A stretch of 14,211 nt of DNA from Acidimicrobiaceae bacterium (GTDB lineage: Bacteria; Actinomycetota; Acidimicrobiia; Acidimicrobiales; Palsa-688), in NCBI GenBank assembly GCA_030838025.1, contig JAUTXM010000048.1, positions 1-14,211 of the forward strand, given 5' to 3'. A program made the position numbers and the translations under genes. Shown here in pieces: positions 6,383 through 12,708 of the stretch. Position 1 is the stretch's first letter; every line of letters begins with the position of its first letter. Under the pieces are notes generated by a model. It did not search any database, had not been told where the DNA came from, and saw nothing but the letters and a program-made list of their open reading frames with translations.

Positions 6383-7204
6383 GGTGCCGGCCGTCACTGC
6401 GTCGGTGTCGGTCTGGAACGCCCCGTCGGGTGTGCCCGTGGCCGATTTGTTGCTGATGACGGCCAACAAGGCGACGTGGCGGGCTTCGGTTGCGCCCACG
6501 CTGGCCACCGCGGTGTTGAACTTCACGTTGTCGAACATCCCGATGTCCGCCTGATACGTCGCCGACGCCAGGTGCTCGAGGTCGTAGGCCAGGACGACCA
6601 CATCGGCTTCGGTCTTGAGCGCCGCCAGCCGAGGCTGTACGACCTGCTGCATCAGCACGGGATTGGGGTCGATGAACGCCGTACCGCCGGCCGTGCGCGT
6701 CGAGCGCTGGAACAGATCCCCGTGCTGGTTGTGCTGGCTCTGGAACAGCTTGATCAGGTCCAGTGTCGCGGGCGTTTTCACCAGCCCACTCTTGATGGCC
6801 GAGGCGTACACCGCCACCGCCAGCGCCTCGATGGAGCTGGCGGTTCGCAGGATGGCCACGTCCTTTGCCGTCCCTTGGGCCACTGTCACCGCCGTGGTCG
6901 GGGGCACGACCGACACCGACGGAGTGGCCCCCTTGCAGGCGGCGAAGATCGCCGAGCTGGCAACTGCCACCCCGCCGAACATGAGCACCCGGCGCCGGCT
7001 CATGGGGCCGAGGACGAGATCGGCCAGCGTGCCGGTCGTGGCCCCTCCGGCCGCGCCGGCATCGCCCGGATCCGCCTCGGGTGCCGAGGCGGCGCCATCG
7101 TCGACGAGGCGATCGAGGGTCAGCCGGTCCTGTTTCATGGCCGCCTGATGGGCGGCCTCGATGTCCCGGGCCTCCCGGCGGATGAAGTCGTGTGAGATGT
7201 CCAT
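6374..7204 (-). CDS. Tat-exported ferritin-like domain protein (paralogue B)
   Basis: The protein has 276 residues. A 69-residue charged N-terminal segment precedes a twin-arginine motif (SRRRVLMFGG, R70-R72), a hydrophobic stretch and AAC with Cys90, so it may be a Tat-exported lipoprotein. The ferritin-like four-helix domain follows, with probable metal ligands E126 (SIEALAVAVY), H158 and H161 (QHNQHGDLF), E210 (YDLEHLAS) and E240/H243 (TEARHVALL). Families of this type (Ferritin_2-like) have a diiron-type fold of unproven reaction. ATG 7204 is chosen because CTCCT (minus AGGAG) lies 5 nt upstream and MDISHDFIRREARDIEAAH aligns with the start of paralogue A; ATG 7249 would add 15 residues and overlap the upstream stop as TGATG. 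It is downstream of paralogue A and probably co-transcribed. Confidence 0.85.
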   Translation of the reverse strand: MDISHDFIRREARDIEAAHQAAMKQDRLTLDRLVDDGAASAPEADPGDAGAAGGATTGTLADLVLGPMSRRRVLMFGGVAVASSAIFAACKGATPSVSVVPPTTAVTVAQGTAKDVAILRTASSIEALAVAVYASAIKSGLVKTPATLDLIKLFQSQHNQHGDLFQRSTRTAGGTAFIDPNPVLMQQVVQPRLAALKTEADVVVLAYDLEHLASATYQADIGMFDNVKFNTAVASVGATEARHVALLAVISNKSATGTPDGAFQTDTDAVTAGTGV

Positions 7205-7248
7205 GTCCACTCCTGTCGATCTGATCCGTCGCCGTCTCTCGCTCGCCA

Positions 7249-7983
7249 TCAGCTGGCCACCGGGAACTTGGACGGCTGTATCGCCGAGTCCTGTGTCTGG
7301 AATGGGGGCAGGAACCCGACATCGGTCTTTGGATCCTTGCCCAGCACGAAACCGAGCACCGCGGCATGTTGGGCTTCGACCGGCATGATGGAGGCCGTGG
7401 CCGCCAGGGCCTGGGCGCTCGTCAGGGCGCCAATGGCGAACAGGTAGGTGGCAGCGGCGGCGTTCTCGGTTGCGAAAGCCACCTCGAGGACTGCGTTCTC
7501 GTCCGCCGCGGCCCGGATCTGGTCACCTACCGCCTGGACCAACCCTGGGTTGGCCTTGGCAGTCGCGGTGTCGCCGGCGAAGGCGCCGAAGGCCTTGGCG
7601 TGGTCCAGGTGGTGGCCCGCGAACGCCGTGGCGGCCGCCAGCACCGTCGGGGTGCGCACCTTCCCGCTCTGCGCCGCCGCGGTGTAGGCGGCAACCGCCG
7701 CCAGTTCCACGCTCTCGGCGAACTTGGCAATCGTCGGGTCGTCGAGCGTCTGTGCCGAGGCGGAGGCGAGGAGGCCCCCGAAGGGGACCACGGCGCCGCC
7801 GATCACCAGCGCCAAACCCTTGGCCGCCGTGCCGAGCAATCGGCGCCGCGTCCCCTCCAGCAGCCGGGCCGCGGCGCCGGTGTGCAGGGTGGCGACATCG
7901 TCGCGGATGGTCCGCATTCCCTCCCGGTGAAGGTCGTCAACCTCTCGCACCATTTGGCGCAAGCTGCGTTCGCTGATCTCCAT
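7249..7983 (-). CDS. Tat-exported ferritin-like domain protein (paralogue A)
   Basis: The 244-aa protein begins MEISERSLRQMVREVDDLH, followed by a helical segment, then a twin-arginine signal (TRRRLLGTAAKG, R46-R48) with a hydrophobic core and a plausible cleavage at ASAQ. The ferritin-like domain (about 82-215) keeps E93 (VELAAVAAY), H125 and H128 in FAGHHLDHAKAF, E173 (FATENAAAATY) and E203/H206 (PVEAQHAAVL). Overall identity with paralogue B is modest, but the order of ligands and the N-terminal segment match, indicating an old duplication. The start ATG 7983 has GAGGAG about 11 nt upstream, a slightly long spacing. Its stop is 45 bp before the start of paralogue B. The reaction and cargo are unknown; iron or oxidant handling outside the membrane is inference. 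Confidence 0.85.
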   Translation of the reverse strand: MEISERSLRQMVREVDDLHREGMRTIRDDVATLHTGAAARLLEGTRRRLLGTAAKGLALVIGGAVVPFGGLLASASAQTLDDPTIAKFAESVELAAVAAYTAAAQSGKVRTPTVLAAATAFAGHHLDHAKAFGAFAGDTATAKANPGLVQAVGDQIRAAADENAVLEVAFATENAAAATYLFAIGALTSAQALAATASIMPVEAQHAAVLGFVLGKDPKTDVGFLPPFQTQDSAIQPSKFPVAS

Positions 7984-8005
7984 TTAGTCGGTGTCTCCTC
8001 GTCGG

Positions 8006-8017
8006 TGTTCGTGAACA
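8006..8017. promoter_or_regulatory. 12-bp palindrome upstream of the ferritin-like pair
   Basis: TGTTCGTGAACA has perfect 5-bp arms around a 2-bp centre and lies 23 bp upstream of the start codon at 7983, within the probable promoter or leader. It could be an operator. It is not an IdeR/DtxR box and does not match the mycobacterial LexA arrangement. One such palindrome could arise by chance. Confidence 0.25.
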
Positions 8018-8039
8018 GATCTGGGAAAATGCGCCGTTC

Positions 8040-8903
8040 CTACCGCTGCGAGCCCTGCGGGAGCGAGGAGCCCGTGGCCCGCTGGAGGTCGCGTACTTCG
8101 CGGTAGCCAATCAATGTCACTCCCGCCCGGTCGGCGAGGGCCCGAAGGGACTGCCCGACGGTCACGACATCGTGGTCGTCGACGAGCGATGCCCAGTCGG
8201 GCGCCAAGGCCCGTAGCTCGGCGGTGTCGACCGCCGGGCGCAGCACCACCTCGGTGACCCCGGGGCTCATGTCGCCCAGCAAACGATCCAGCGCCACCCG
8301 GCCGGTCCGGTTGCGGCTGCGGATCAGGTGGTCGGGCGCGAAGACGCCTTCCTCAGCCGCCAGTCGCCGGAACGGGAAGCCGACCGACCGCTCGGCTGAC
8401 GCCGCAGACAATCGCAACGGCAGGCGGAACTCGGCGGCCAGCTCCAGCGCCACGTCGAAGAACTCGGGCCGGTATTCGAGCGCCCCGAGATGCGAGCTCA
8501 GGTGACTGACGTCGAAGCCCCACAGGATGGCCCGCTCGATCTGGGCCCGGCACTCTCGGCGTACCTCGTCCATGTCGGCGTGGTCCCACAGGTCGTCGAT
8601 CGTGCGGGGAAAGCCGCCGTCGCCATCGAGCAACGACGGCGCCTGGGTGATGGGGCCCCATCGGTACAGGTCGTATTCGGCGTTGAGGGTGAGGTGGACG
8701 CCGACGTCTTCGCCGCGGTAGCTGGCCGCAGCCTCGCGAGCCCACGGGCAGGGCACCATCAATCCGGCGGTGGTCGCCATCCCGCCCCGCAGGGCGTCAT
8801 AGACCCCGACGTTGGACGCGTGGCTCAAGCCAAGGTCGTCGCAGGCCACAATCAGCAGTTGGGCTCCGGGTCGGAAGCTCAGCGCCTCGGCAAGCGACGT
8901 CAC
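8040..8903 (-). CDS. YdjC/ChbG-family carbohydrate deacetylase-like protein
   Basis: With GTG 8903 as start the protein has 287 residues. YdjC/ChbG proteins are metal-dependent deacetylases acting on N-acetylated sugars. The family motifs are present: IVACDDLGLSHASNVGVYDAL (about 18-38, metal Asp), DVGVHLTLNAEYD (66-78, His70) and FDVSHLSSHLGAL (130-142, His134 and His138). A late RPAVD-type strand and a C-terminal IGYREVRDL complete the TIM-like barrel. There is no signal peptide, so it is cytoplasmic. A TTG at 8969 would add 22 Pro/Arg-rich residues that precede the conserved fold; GTG 8903 is preferred because TACGGT lies 8 nt upstream. The physiological substrate is not apparent from the neighbours. 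Confidence 0.82.
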   Translation of the reverse strand: MTSLAEALSFRPGAQLLIVACDDLGLSHASNVGVYDALRGGMATTAGLMVPCPWAREAAASYRGEDVGVHLTLNAEYDLYRWGPITQAPSLLDGDGGFPRTIDDLWDHADMDEVRRECRAQIERAILWGFDVSHLSSHLGALEYRPEFFDVALELAAEFRLPLRLSAASAERSVGFPFRRLAAEEGVFAPDHLIRSRNRTGRVALDRLLGDMSPGVTEVVLRPAVDTAELRALAPDWASLVDDHDVVTVGQSLRALADRAGVTLIGYREVRDLQRATGSSLPQGSQR

Positions 8904-8911
8904 GGGGTCGA

Positions 8912-8917
8912 ACCGTA
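8912..8917 (-). promoter_or_regulatory. Putative -10 element of the YdjC-like gene (TACGGT)
   Basis: Read on the minus strand, TACGGT matches TANNNT and ends 8 nt before GTG 8903, the spacing expected for a leaderless transcript. No Shine-Dalgarno sequence or -35 is seen. The first base of the start codon or its neighbour would be the transcription start. Confidence 0.4.
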
Positions 8918-8999
8918 GTGGCCGGTGGCTAGGTGACCGCCAGTCCGGGTCTGGCCCTGGCGGGGGCAAGCGCTCTGAAACGCCGCACTCAGCAGTCGG

Positions 9000-9263
9000 T
9001 CAGCGCCGAGAGCGACCGCTCAACGCCTCCAGGACGAACAAAAGCAGTGATGCGCCCGCGATGGCGATGAGCAGCCCCACCCAGGTGAAGGATTGGAAGC
9101 TGACCTGCTTCACCCCGGCCGCCCGGGCCAACCCGCCGCCCACCAACGCCCCAAGGATGCCGACCACGATACGCGTGATACATCCGCTCGCCCGCCGGCC
9201 GGTGACCATCCCCGCGACCGTGCCGGCGACAAACCCAAACACGATCCAGGTAAAAACACCCAC
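9000..9263 (-). CDS. GlsB/YeaQ/YmgE-family small membrane protein
   Basis: The 87-aa protein has three hydrophobic segments with short loops: about 3-20 (VFTWIVFGFVAGTVAGMV), 29-48 (ITRIVVGILGALVGGGLARA) and 60-80 (FTWVGLLIAIAGASLLLFVL). Gly-rich helices and this 3-TM layout are the signature of the transglycosylase-associated/GlsB family, small membrane proteins induced by stress in several bacteria but of undefined function. Despite the family name there is no enzymatic motif. GTG 9263 is the start; TAGGGT lies exactly 7 nt upstream. The gene is 96 bp upstream of the YdjC-like gene on the same strand, which has its own promoter candidate. Confidence 0.82.
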   Translation of the reverse strand: MGVFTWIVFGFVAGTVAGMVTGRRASGCITRIVVGILGALVGGGLARAAGVKQVSFQSFTWVGLLIAIAGASLLLFVLEALSGRSRR

Positions 9264-9270
9264 GGCCGCA

Positions 9271-9276
9271 ACCCTA
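9271..9276 (-). promoter_or_regulatory. Putative -10 element of the GlsB-like gene (TAGGGT)
   Basis: TAGGGT on the minus strand fits TANNNT and is separated from GTG 9263 by exactly 7 nt, consistent with leaderless transcription. No ribosome site intervenes. Confidence 0.5.
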
Positions 9277-9324
9277 CCGCCGTCCCGCCCCGACGCTGGG
9301 CCGACGTCGGGCGCCGATCGGGCG

Positions 9325-9474
9325 TCACCGGTGGCCTACCGGGGCGAGGGGCGGGGTGGAGCGGCGGAGGATGTCCCGGGCTTCGGAGATACCCCGGCGC
9401 CCGAGCTCCTTGGTGCGCTCGTCGAGTCGCCATTCGAACTGGGTGGGGTTGATGAGGGCGAGCTGTCGTGCCAT
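9325..9474 (-). CDS. Possible 49-aa basic protein
   Basis: ATG 9474 to the stop at 9325 encodes a peptide with a plausible amphipathic core, TQFEWRLDERTKELGRRGISEARDIL (11-36). This composition is unlike the Arg/Pro-rich shadows of GC-rich DNA. I have an impression of similar short actinobacterial proteins with an LDERT..LGRRG..EAR motif, but cannot confirm it. There is no ribosome site. A CATGAT hexamer ends 6 nt before the ATG and might serve as a weak -10. It is a gene missed easily because of its size. The start codon lies only 9 bp from the divergent forward gene. Confidence 0.45.
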   Translation of the reverse strand: MARQLALINPTQFEWRLDERTKELGRRGISEARDILRRSTPPLAPVGHR

Positions 9475-9483
9475 GTCATAATC

Positions 9484-10797
9484 ATGAACGGGGGGTGTGA
9501 CCGTTATTCCTTCCCCGCCGACCTCGGAGCACCCACACTGGCGAAAGCGACAATTGGCGGATCTACAGCTGGAGGTTCCGCCCGCAAACGTTTCGTCCAG
9601 CCGCTGAACGGCCACCGCCGGGGCCGGCTGCTGGCGATCGTCGGAATCCTGGTCCTGTTGCTTGTGCCCGTGACGTGGTCCTACGGACATGCCCTGCGGG
9701 CGGCAGGGAATACCGCGGTCAGCGTTCGGAGCGTCGAGTGGTTGAAGGACCACCACTTCACGTGGCTGGTCAACGACGTCGAGAACTTCTGGTACACCCA
9801 CCACAAGCCCAAGAAGGGCGGTACGCCCACTGGCGGCCTGGCCGCCGCTATGCGCGCCGGCGCCACGTCCACCACCTCGACGTCGACCACGCTCGATCCT
9901 GGGCTGGCGCCCGCGCCGTCCGCACCGGAGCTGGCAACCGCGGCGTTCACTGGCCGGGCCTTGCCCGCGCCCCGGCCGATCCGCTCGATTGCCGCCAATC
10001 CCCTCCCCGGGGAGGGTGACTGGTCGTCGCTCGGGCAACCGGTGGCAGGCAAGCCTGCCATGTACGCCACGTACGTCCGACCCGACGCGGTGTACACCAG
10101 CCTGGTCACGGGCGTGGCGTGGATCGACCCGAACCTGGTCAAGTTCGACCTCTTCGCGGGGGTGCAGGAACCGGGCGGTCGGGACTGGCACCACCAGGCC
10201 CCCATGGGCCCAGGCGACCGGGCCAATCTGGTCGCAGCCTTCAACTCCGGCTTCAAACTCAAGGATTCCGAAGGGGGCTACTACGCCGACGGCAGAACGG
10301 TCAGGACACTTCGCGACGGAGCCGCCACCTTGGCCATCAACCCCAACGGGGTCCCGTCAGTAGGACAGTGGGGCCGCGACCTGACCATGGGACCGTCGGT
10401 GGCGTTCGCCCGCCAGAACCTGTCACTGGTCGTCGACAATGGCCAGCCGGTGCCGGGGCTGAATACCGACAGCAACTACAAGTGGGGCGCCACCCTCGGC
10501 AACAAGGTGCTGGTGTGGCGCTCCGGCGTCGGTGTGACCTCGAACGGGGCGCTCGTCTACGTGGCGGGCAACAGCCTGTCCATCTCGATGCTGGCCAGCG
10601 TGCTGTCGCGCGCCGGGGCGGTGAGAGCAATGGAGCTGGACATCAACTCGGCGTGGGTCGAGTTCGTGAGCTACGGCCCGGCGATCCCTTCGCCGGCGAT
10701 GCCCGATACCAAGCTCCTGCCCGACATGTCCGGTGGGACCTCGAGATATCTCGGGGACAACTCCCGGGATTTCGTGGCGGTGTTCCGCCGGGCCTAG
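9484..10797 (+). CDS. Membrane-anchored phosphodiester glycosidase (NAGPA)-like protein
   Basis: From ATG 9484 the protein has 437 residues. A basic N-terminus precedes one membrane helix at about 48-66 (RLLAIVGILVLLLVPVTW), and the rest should face outward. A Thr/Ser-rich, low-complexity linker lies at about 127-150. The globular part contains LVAAFNSGFKL, EGGYYADGRTVRTLRDGAATLAI, VGQWGRDLTMGP, QNLSLVVDNGQPVPGL and AMELDINSAWVEF. The order of these elements resembles the NAGPA/phosphodiester glycosidase domain, related to exopolysaccharide-linked proteins; catalytic residues are not certain. Substrate unknown. No other in-frame start exists until the membrane helix; an open frame running upstream to 8812 overlaps reverse genes and is not credited. 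The start lacks a ribosome site. Confidence 0.75.
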   Translation: MNGGCDRYSFPADLGAPTLAKATIGGSTAGGSARKRFVQPLNGHRRGRLLAIVGILVLLLVPVTWSYGHALRAAGNTAVSVRSVEWLKDHHFTWLVNDVENFWYTHHKPKKGGTPTGGLAAAMRAGATSTTSTSTTLDPGLAPAPSAPELATAAFTGRALPAPRPIRSIAANPLPGEGDWSSLGQPVAGKPAMYATYVRPDAVYTSLVTGVAWIDPNLVKFDLFAGVQEPGGRDWHHQAPMGPGDRANLVAAFNSGFKLKDSEGGYYADGRTVRTLRDGAATLAINPNGVPSVGQWGRDLTMGPSVAFARQNLSLVVDNGQPVPGLNTDSNYKWGATLGNKVLVWRSGVGVTSNGALVYVAGNSLSISMLASVLSRAGAVRAMELDINSAWVEFVSYGPAIPSPAMPDTKLLPDMSGGTSRYLGDNSRDFVAVFRRA

Positions 10798-10839
10798 GTG
10801 CCGTCGGCAGACTGCGGGCCCAGGTAGCGGGGCGCGGCG

Positions 10840-11133
10840 TCAGAGCAGTCGCAGCTGCTCGGTGCGCGACGCCCGGACCGTGAGCGGTTCCCAGGTCGCA
10901 CCGCCACGCGGTCCGGTACAGCGCACCTCGATCAACTCGACGGGCATGGCACGCGCCGCGCCTCGCCGGTCGGTGAGCCCGACGCTGCCATCCCGTTCGC
11001 GCCGCGTGACGTGGGCCTCCTGCCATCGGCTGCTGCTGTCCCGGCGAAAGCGCACCTGTTCTCCGGGACACAGGCCGAGGATCGTCAAGCCAGCGGGGCG
11101 GTCTTCGGTTTTCGCCTGGGGCCGCCGCTTCAT
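10840..11133 (-). CDS. 97-aa protein of unknown function
   Basis: ATG 11133 starts a basic protein with a compact, likely beta-rich core: LGLCPGEQVRFRRDSSSRWQEAHVTRRERDGSVGLTDRRGAARAMPVELIEVR, then WEPLTVRASRTEQLRLL at the end. The pattern of short strands, a turn, and conserved-looking Trp/Arg residues suggests a small SH3-like or Tudor-like fold, which is inference. There are no membrane segments or signal. TAAAAT lies exactly 7 nt before ATG; an alternative ATG 11166 would add 11 residues and place the -10 inside the gene. It converges with the NAGPA-like gene and is 56 bp downstream of the kinase on the same strand, apparently with its own promoter. Confidence 0.7.
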   Translation of the reverse strand: MKRRPQAKTEDRPAGLTILGLCPGEQVRFRRDSSSRWQEAHVTRRERDGSVGLTDRRGAARAMPVELIEVRCTGPRGGATWEPLTVRASRTEQLRLL

Positions 11134-11140
11134 CGGTCCG

Positions 11141-11146
11141 ATTTTA
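11141..11146 (-). promoter_or_regulatory. Putative -10 element of the 97-aa protein gene (TAAAAT)
   Basis: TAAAAT on the minus strand is close to the -10 consensus TATAAT, with 7 nt to ATG 11133. It is an A/T-rich island in very GC-rich sequence and is the best of the leaderless-type -10 candidates in the window. No -35 is evident. Confidence 0.6.
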
Positions 11147-11189
11147 GAGAACCCGTTGGGCCGCATGGTGCCTTCTTGCGGCGCTTTGG

Positions 11190-12647
11190 TTACCAAGAGC
11201 CGCTGCTCACCAGGCGGAAGTCCTCGGAAGACTGGCCAAAGACGGCGCTCACCTGAATGGTCACCGCGCTGGAGCCTGACTCGAAGCAGGCGGGTTTGGA
11301 TGCGGTCGCGGTGGCCGGTTCGAGATTGGTGCTGGTGGCCGACGCCAGGACCTTGCCATCGCGGATGACTTCCACCTTGTCGGTCGTCCCTGGGGGCGCT
11401 GTGATCGTCACCCGGAACTTGGTCAGGCACAAGTTGAGCAGGCTTTCGGAGACCTGGGTTGTGAAGGTGTCGACGGCGCTGGCGGGAACCAGGTTGGCCC
11501 GAAGGGGCTGGCCGCCCTGCAGGACCTGACCTGGCTGGTAGTCGGAAACCGCCTCGCAGCCGTTGGCCAAGACGCTGTCGAAATCCGCTCGTCCCGACAG
11601 GCAGTTACTACCGTCGGTCCCCGACGCGGGCGATGTCTGGCCGCAGGGCAAGTACAGCAGCGGTGTGCACGCGGTGGTCGACGGGGCCGCGGCCGGCGCC
11701 GCTTTCGGGGGCGGCGACGCCAGCGTTGCGGTCGTTGCCCGACTCGGTTTGAAGAGGGCCCGGCCGGTGACCACCACGGCCGCGAGTGCCACGACGATCA
11801 CGGCCACCACGGCCACCCTTTTCCCCCGTTGGCCTTCGCCCCGAACGGCCCGAGGGGACAAGTCGACCTTCGTGCCGTTGGGCCCCCCCGAGGCGGCTGC
11901 GGCGCTCGGCCGGCGTTCGGGTCGAGGGTCGAGCATGGCGCCAAGGGAGCGCCGGAGATCCTCCGGCAAGGCTCGGGGGAGGGGGTCGACCTGGCCGTGG
12001 GCGGCCCGACTCATCAGCGCCATCGGTTCGCCCTCGCCGTAGGGGCCGCGCCCGGTGAGGGCATAGGCGAGCGTGGCGCCCAGGGAGAAGACGTCGCTGG
12101 CGGCGGTGGCGGGCCGGCCGGCCGCCTGTTCAGGGGCGATGAACTCGGGGGTGCCGACGACGGAGCCGACGACGGTGAGTCCGGGGGTGAACTGGCGGGT
12201 GATGGCCACGCCGAAGTCGGCCAGCGCCGGGTGACCTTCGGCATCGAAGAGCACGTTGGCCGGCTTGATGTCGCGGTGCACGACCCCCTGGCGGTGGGCT
12301 GTTGCCAGGGCGTCGAGAAGGGCCCGGCCGATGGCGACGACCTCCGATGGCGGGAGGGTTCCGCGTTGGCAGACCCGGTCGGCCAGGCTGCCGACCATGC
12401 GCGGCATGACGAGGACCACGTCGGCGCCGTCGTCCTCGACCGCTAGCAGGGGCACGATCCCGGGGTGGTCGAGGCTGGCAAGAATCTCGGCCTCCCGGCG
12501 AATGCGGTGCCGGGCCATGGCGATCTGCTGGGCCGAGCCGCCGAGGGAGACCCGTTTCCTCGCCAACTGGCGGCCCTGGTCGTCGACGGCCAGCTCGACC
12601 ACGGCCATACCGCCCCGGCCGAGGAGCCCCACCACCGTGTAGGTCAT
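11190..12647 (-). CDS. Transmembrane serine/threonine protein kinase
   Basis: The 485-aa protein has a PknB-type kinase domain at about 1-254: glycine loop LGRGGMAVVE (9-18), ATP-binding Lys31, helix-C Glu52, catalytic HRDIKPAN (124-131), DFG (144-146), VGTPEFIAPE (164-173), then a DVFSLGATLAYALTGRGPY helix and an RPS close. All residues needed for activity are present. A charged linker leads to a single membrane helix at about 278-294. The outer part (about 315-485) is not a PASTA array; it holds about seven Cys (for example TPLLYLPCGQ, SNCLSGRADFDSVLANGCEA) and a beta-rich FRVTITAPPG and VTIQVSAVFG end. Its ligand is unknown. ATG 12647 has no ribosome site; TACCAT lies 9 nt upstream. Confidence 0.93.
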   Translation of the reverse strand: MTYTVVGLLGRGGMAVVELAVDDQGRQLARKRVSLGGSAQQIAMARHRIRREAEILASLDHPGIVPLLAVEDDGADVVLVMPRMVGSLADRVCQRGTLPPSEVVAIGRALLDALATAHRQGVVHRDIKPANVLFDAEGHPALADFGVAITRQFTPGLTVVGSVVGTPEFIAPEQAAGRPATAASDVFSLGATLAYALTGRGPYGEGEPMALMSRAAHGQVDPLPRALPEDLRRSLGAMLDPRPERRPSAAAASGGPNGTKVDLSPRAVRGEGQRGKRVAVVAVIVVALAAVVVTGRALFKPSRATTATLASPPPKAAPAAAPSTTACTPLLYLPCGQTSPASGTDGSNCLSGRADFDSVLANGCEAVSDYQPGQVLQGGQPLRANLVPASAVDTFTTQVSESLLNLCLTKFRVTITAPPGTTDKVEVIRDGKVLASATSTNLEPATATASKPACFESGSSAVTIQVSAVFGQSSEDFRLVSSGSW

Positions 12648-12656
12648 CGCGCCGTC

Positions 12657-12662
12657 ATGGTA
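12657..12662 (-). promoter_or_regulatory. Possible -10 element of the kinase gene (TACCAT)
   Basis: TACCAT on the minus strand matches TANNNT and sits 9 nt before ATG 12647, slightly longer than the usual leaderless spacing. There is no better promoter or ribosome site in the 61-bp gap to the upstream gene. Confidence 0.35.
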
Positions 12663-12708
12663 GGCGCCTTATCTGGTGTTCCCGCGGGCAGGTGGGCGGG
12701 TCTTGCCC

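Noticed and set aside
8812..9483. Upstream extension of the NAGPA-like protein
   Set aside because: The frame is open but overlaps the 5' part of the YdjC-like gene and the whole GlsB-like gene on the other strand and has no recognisable protein. ATG 9484 shortly before the membrane helix is preferred.
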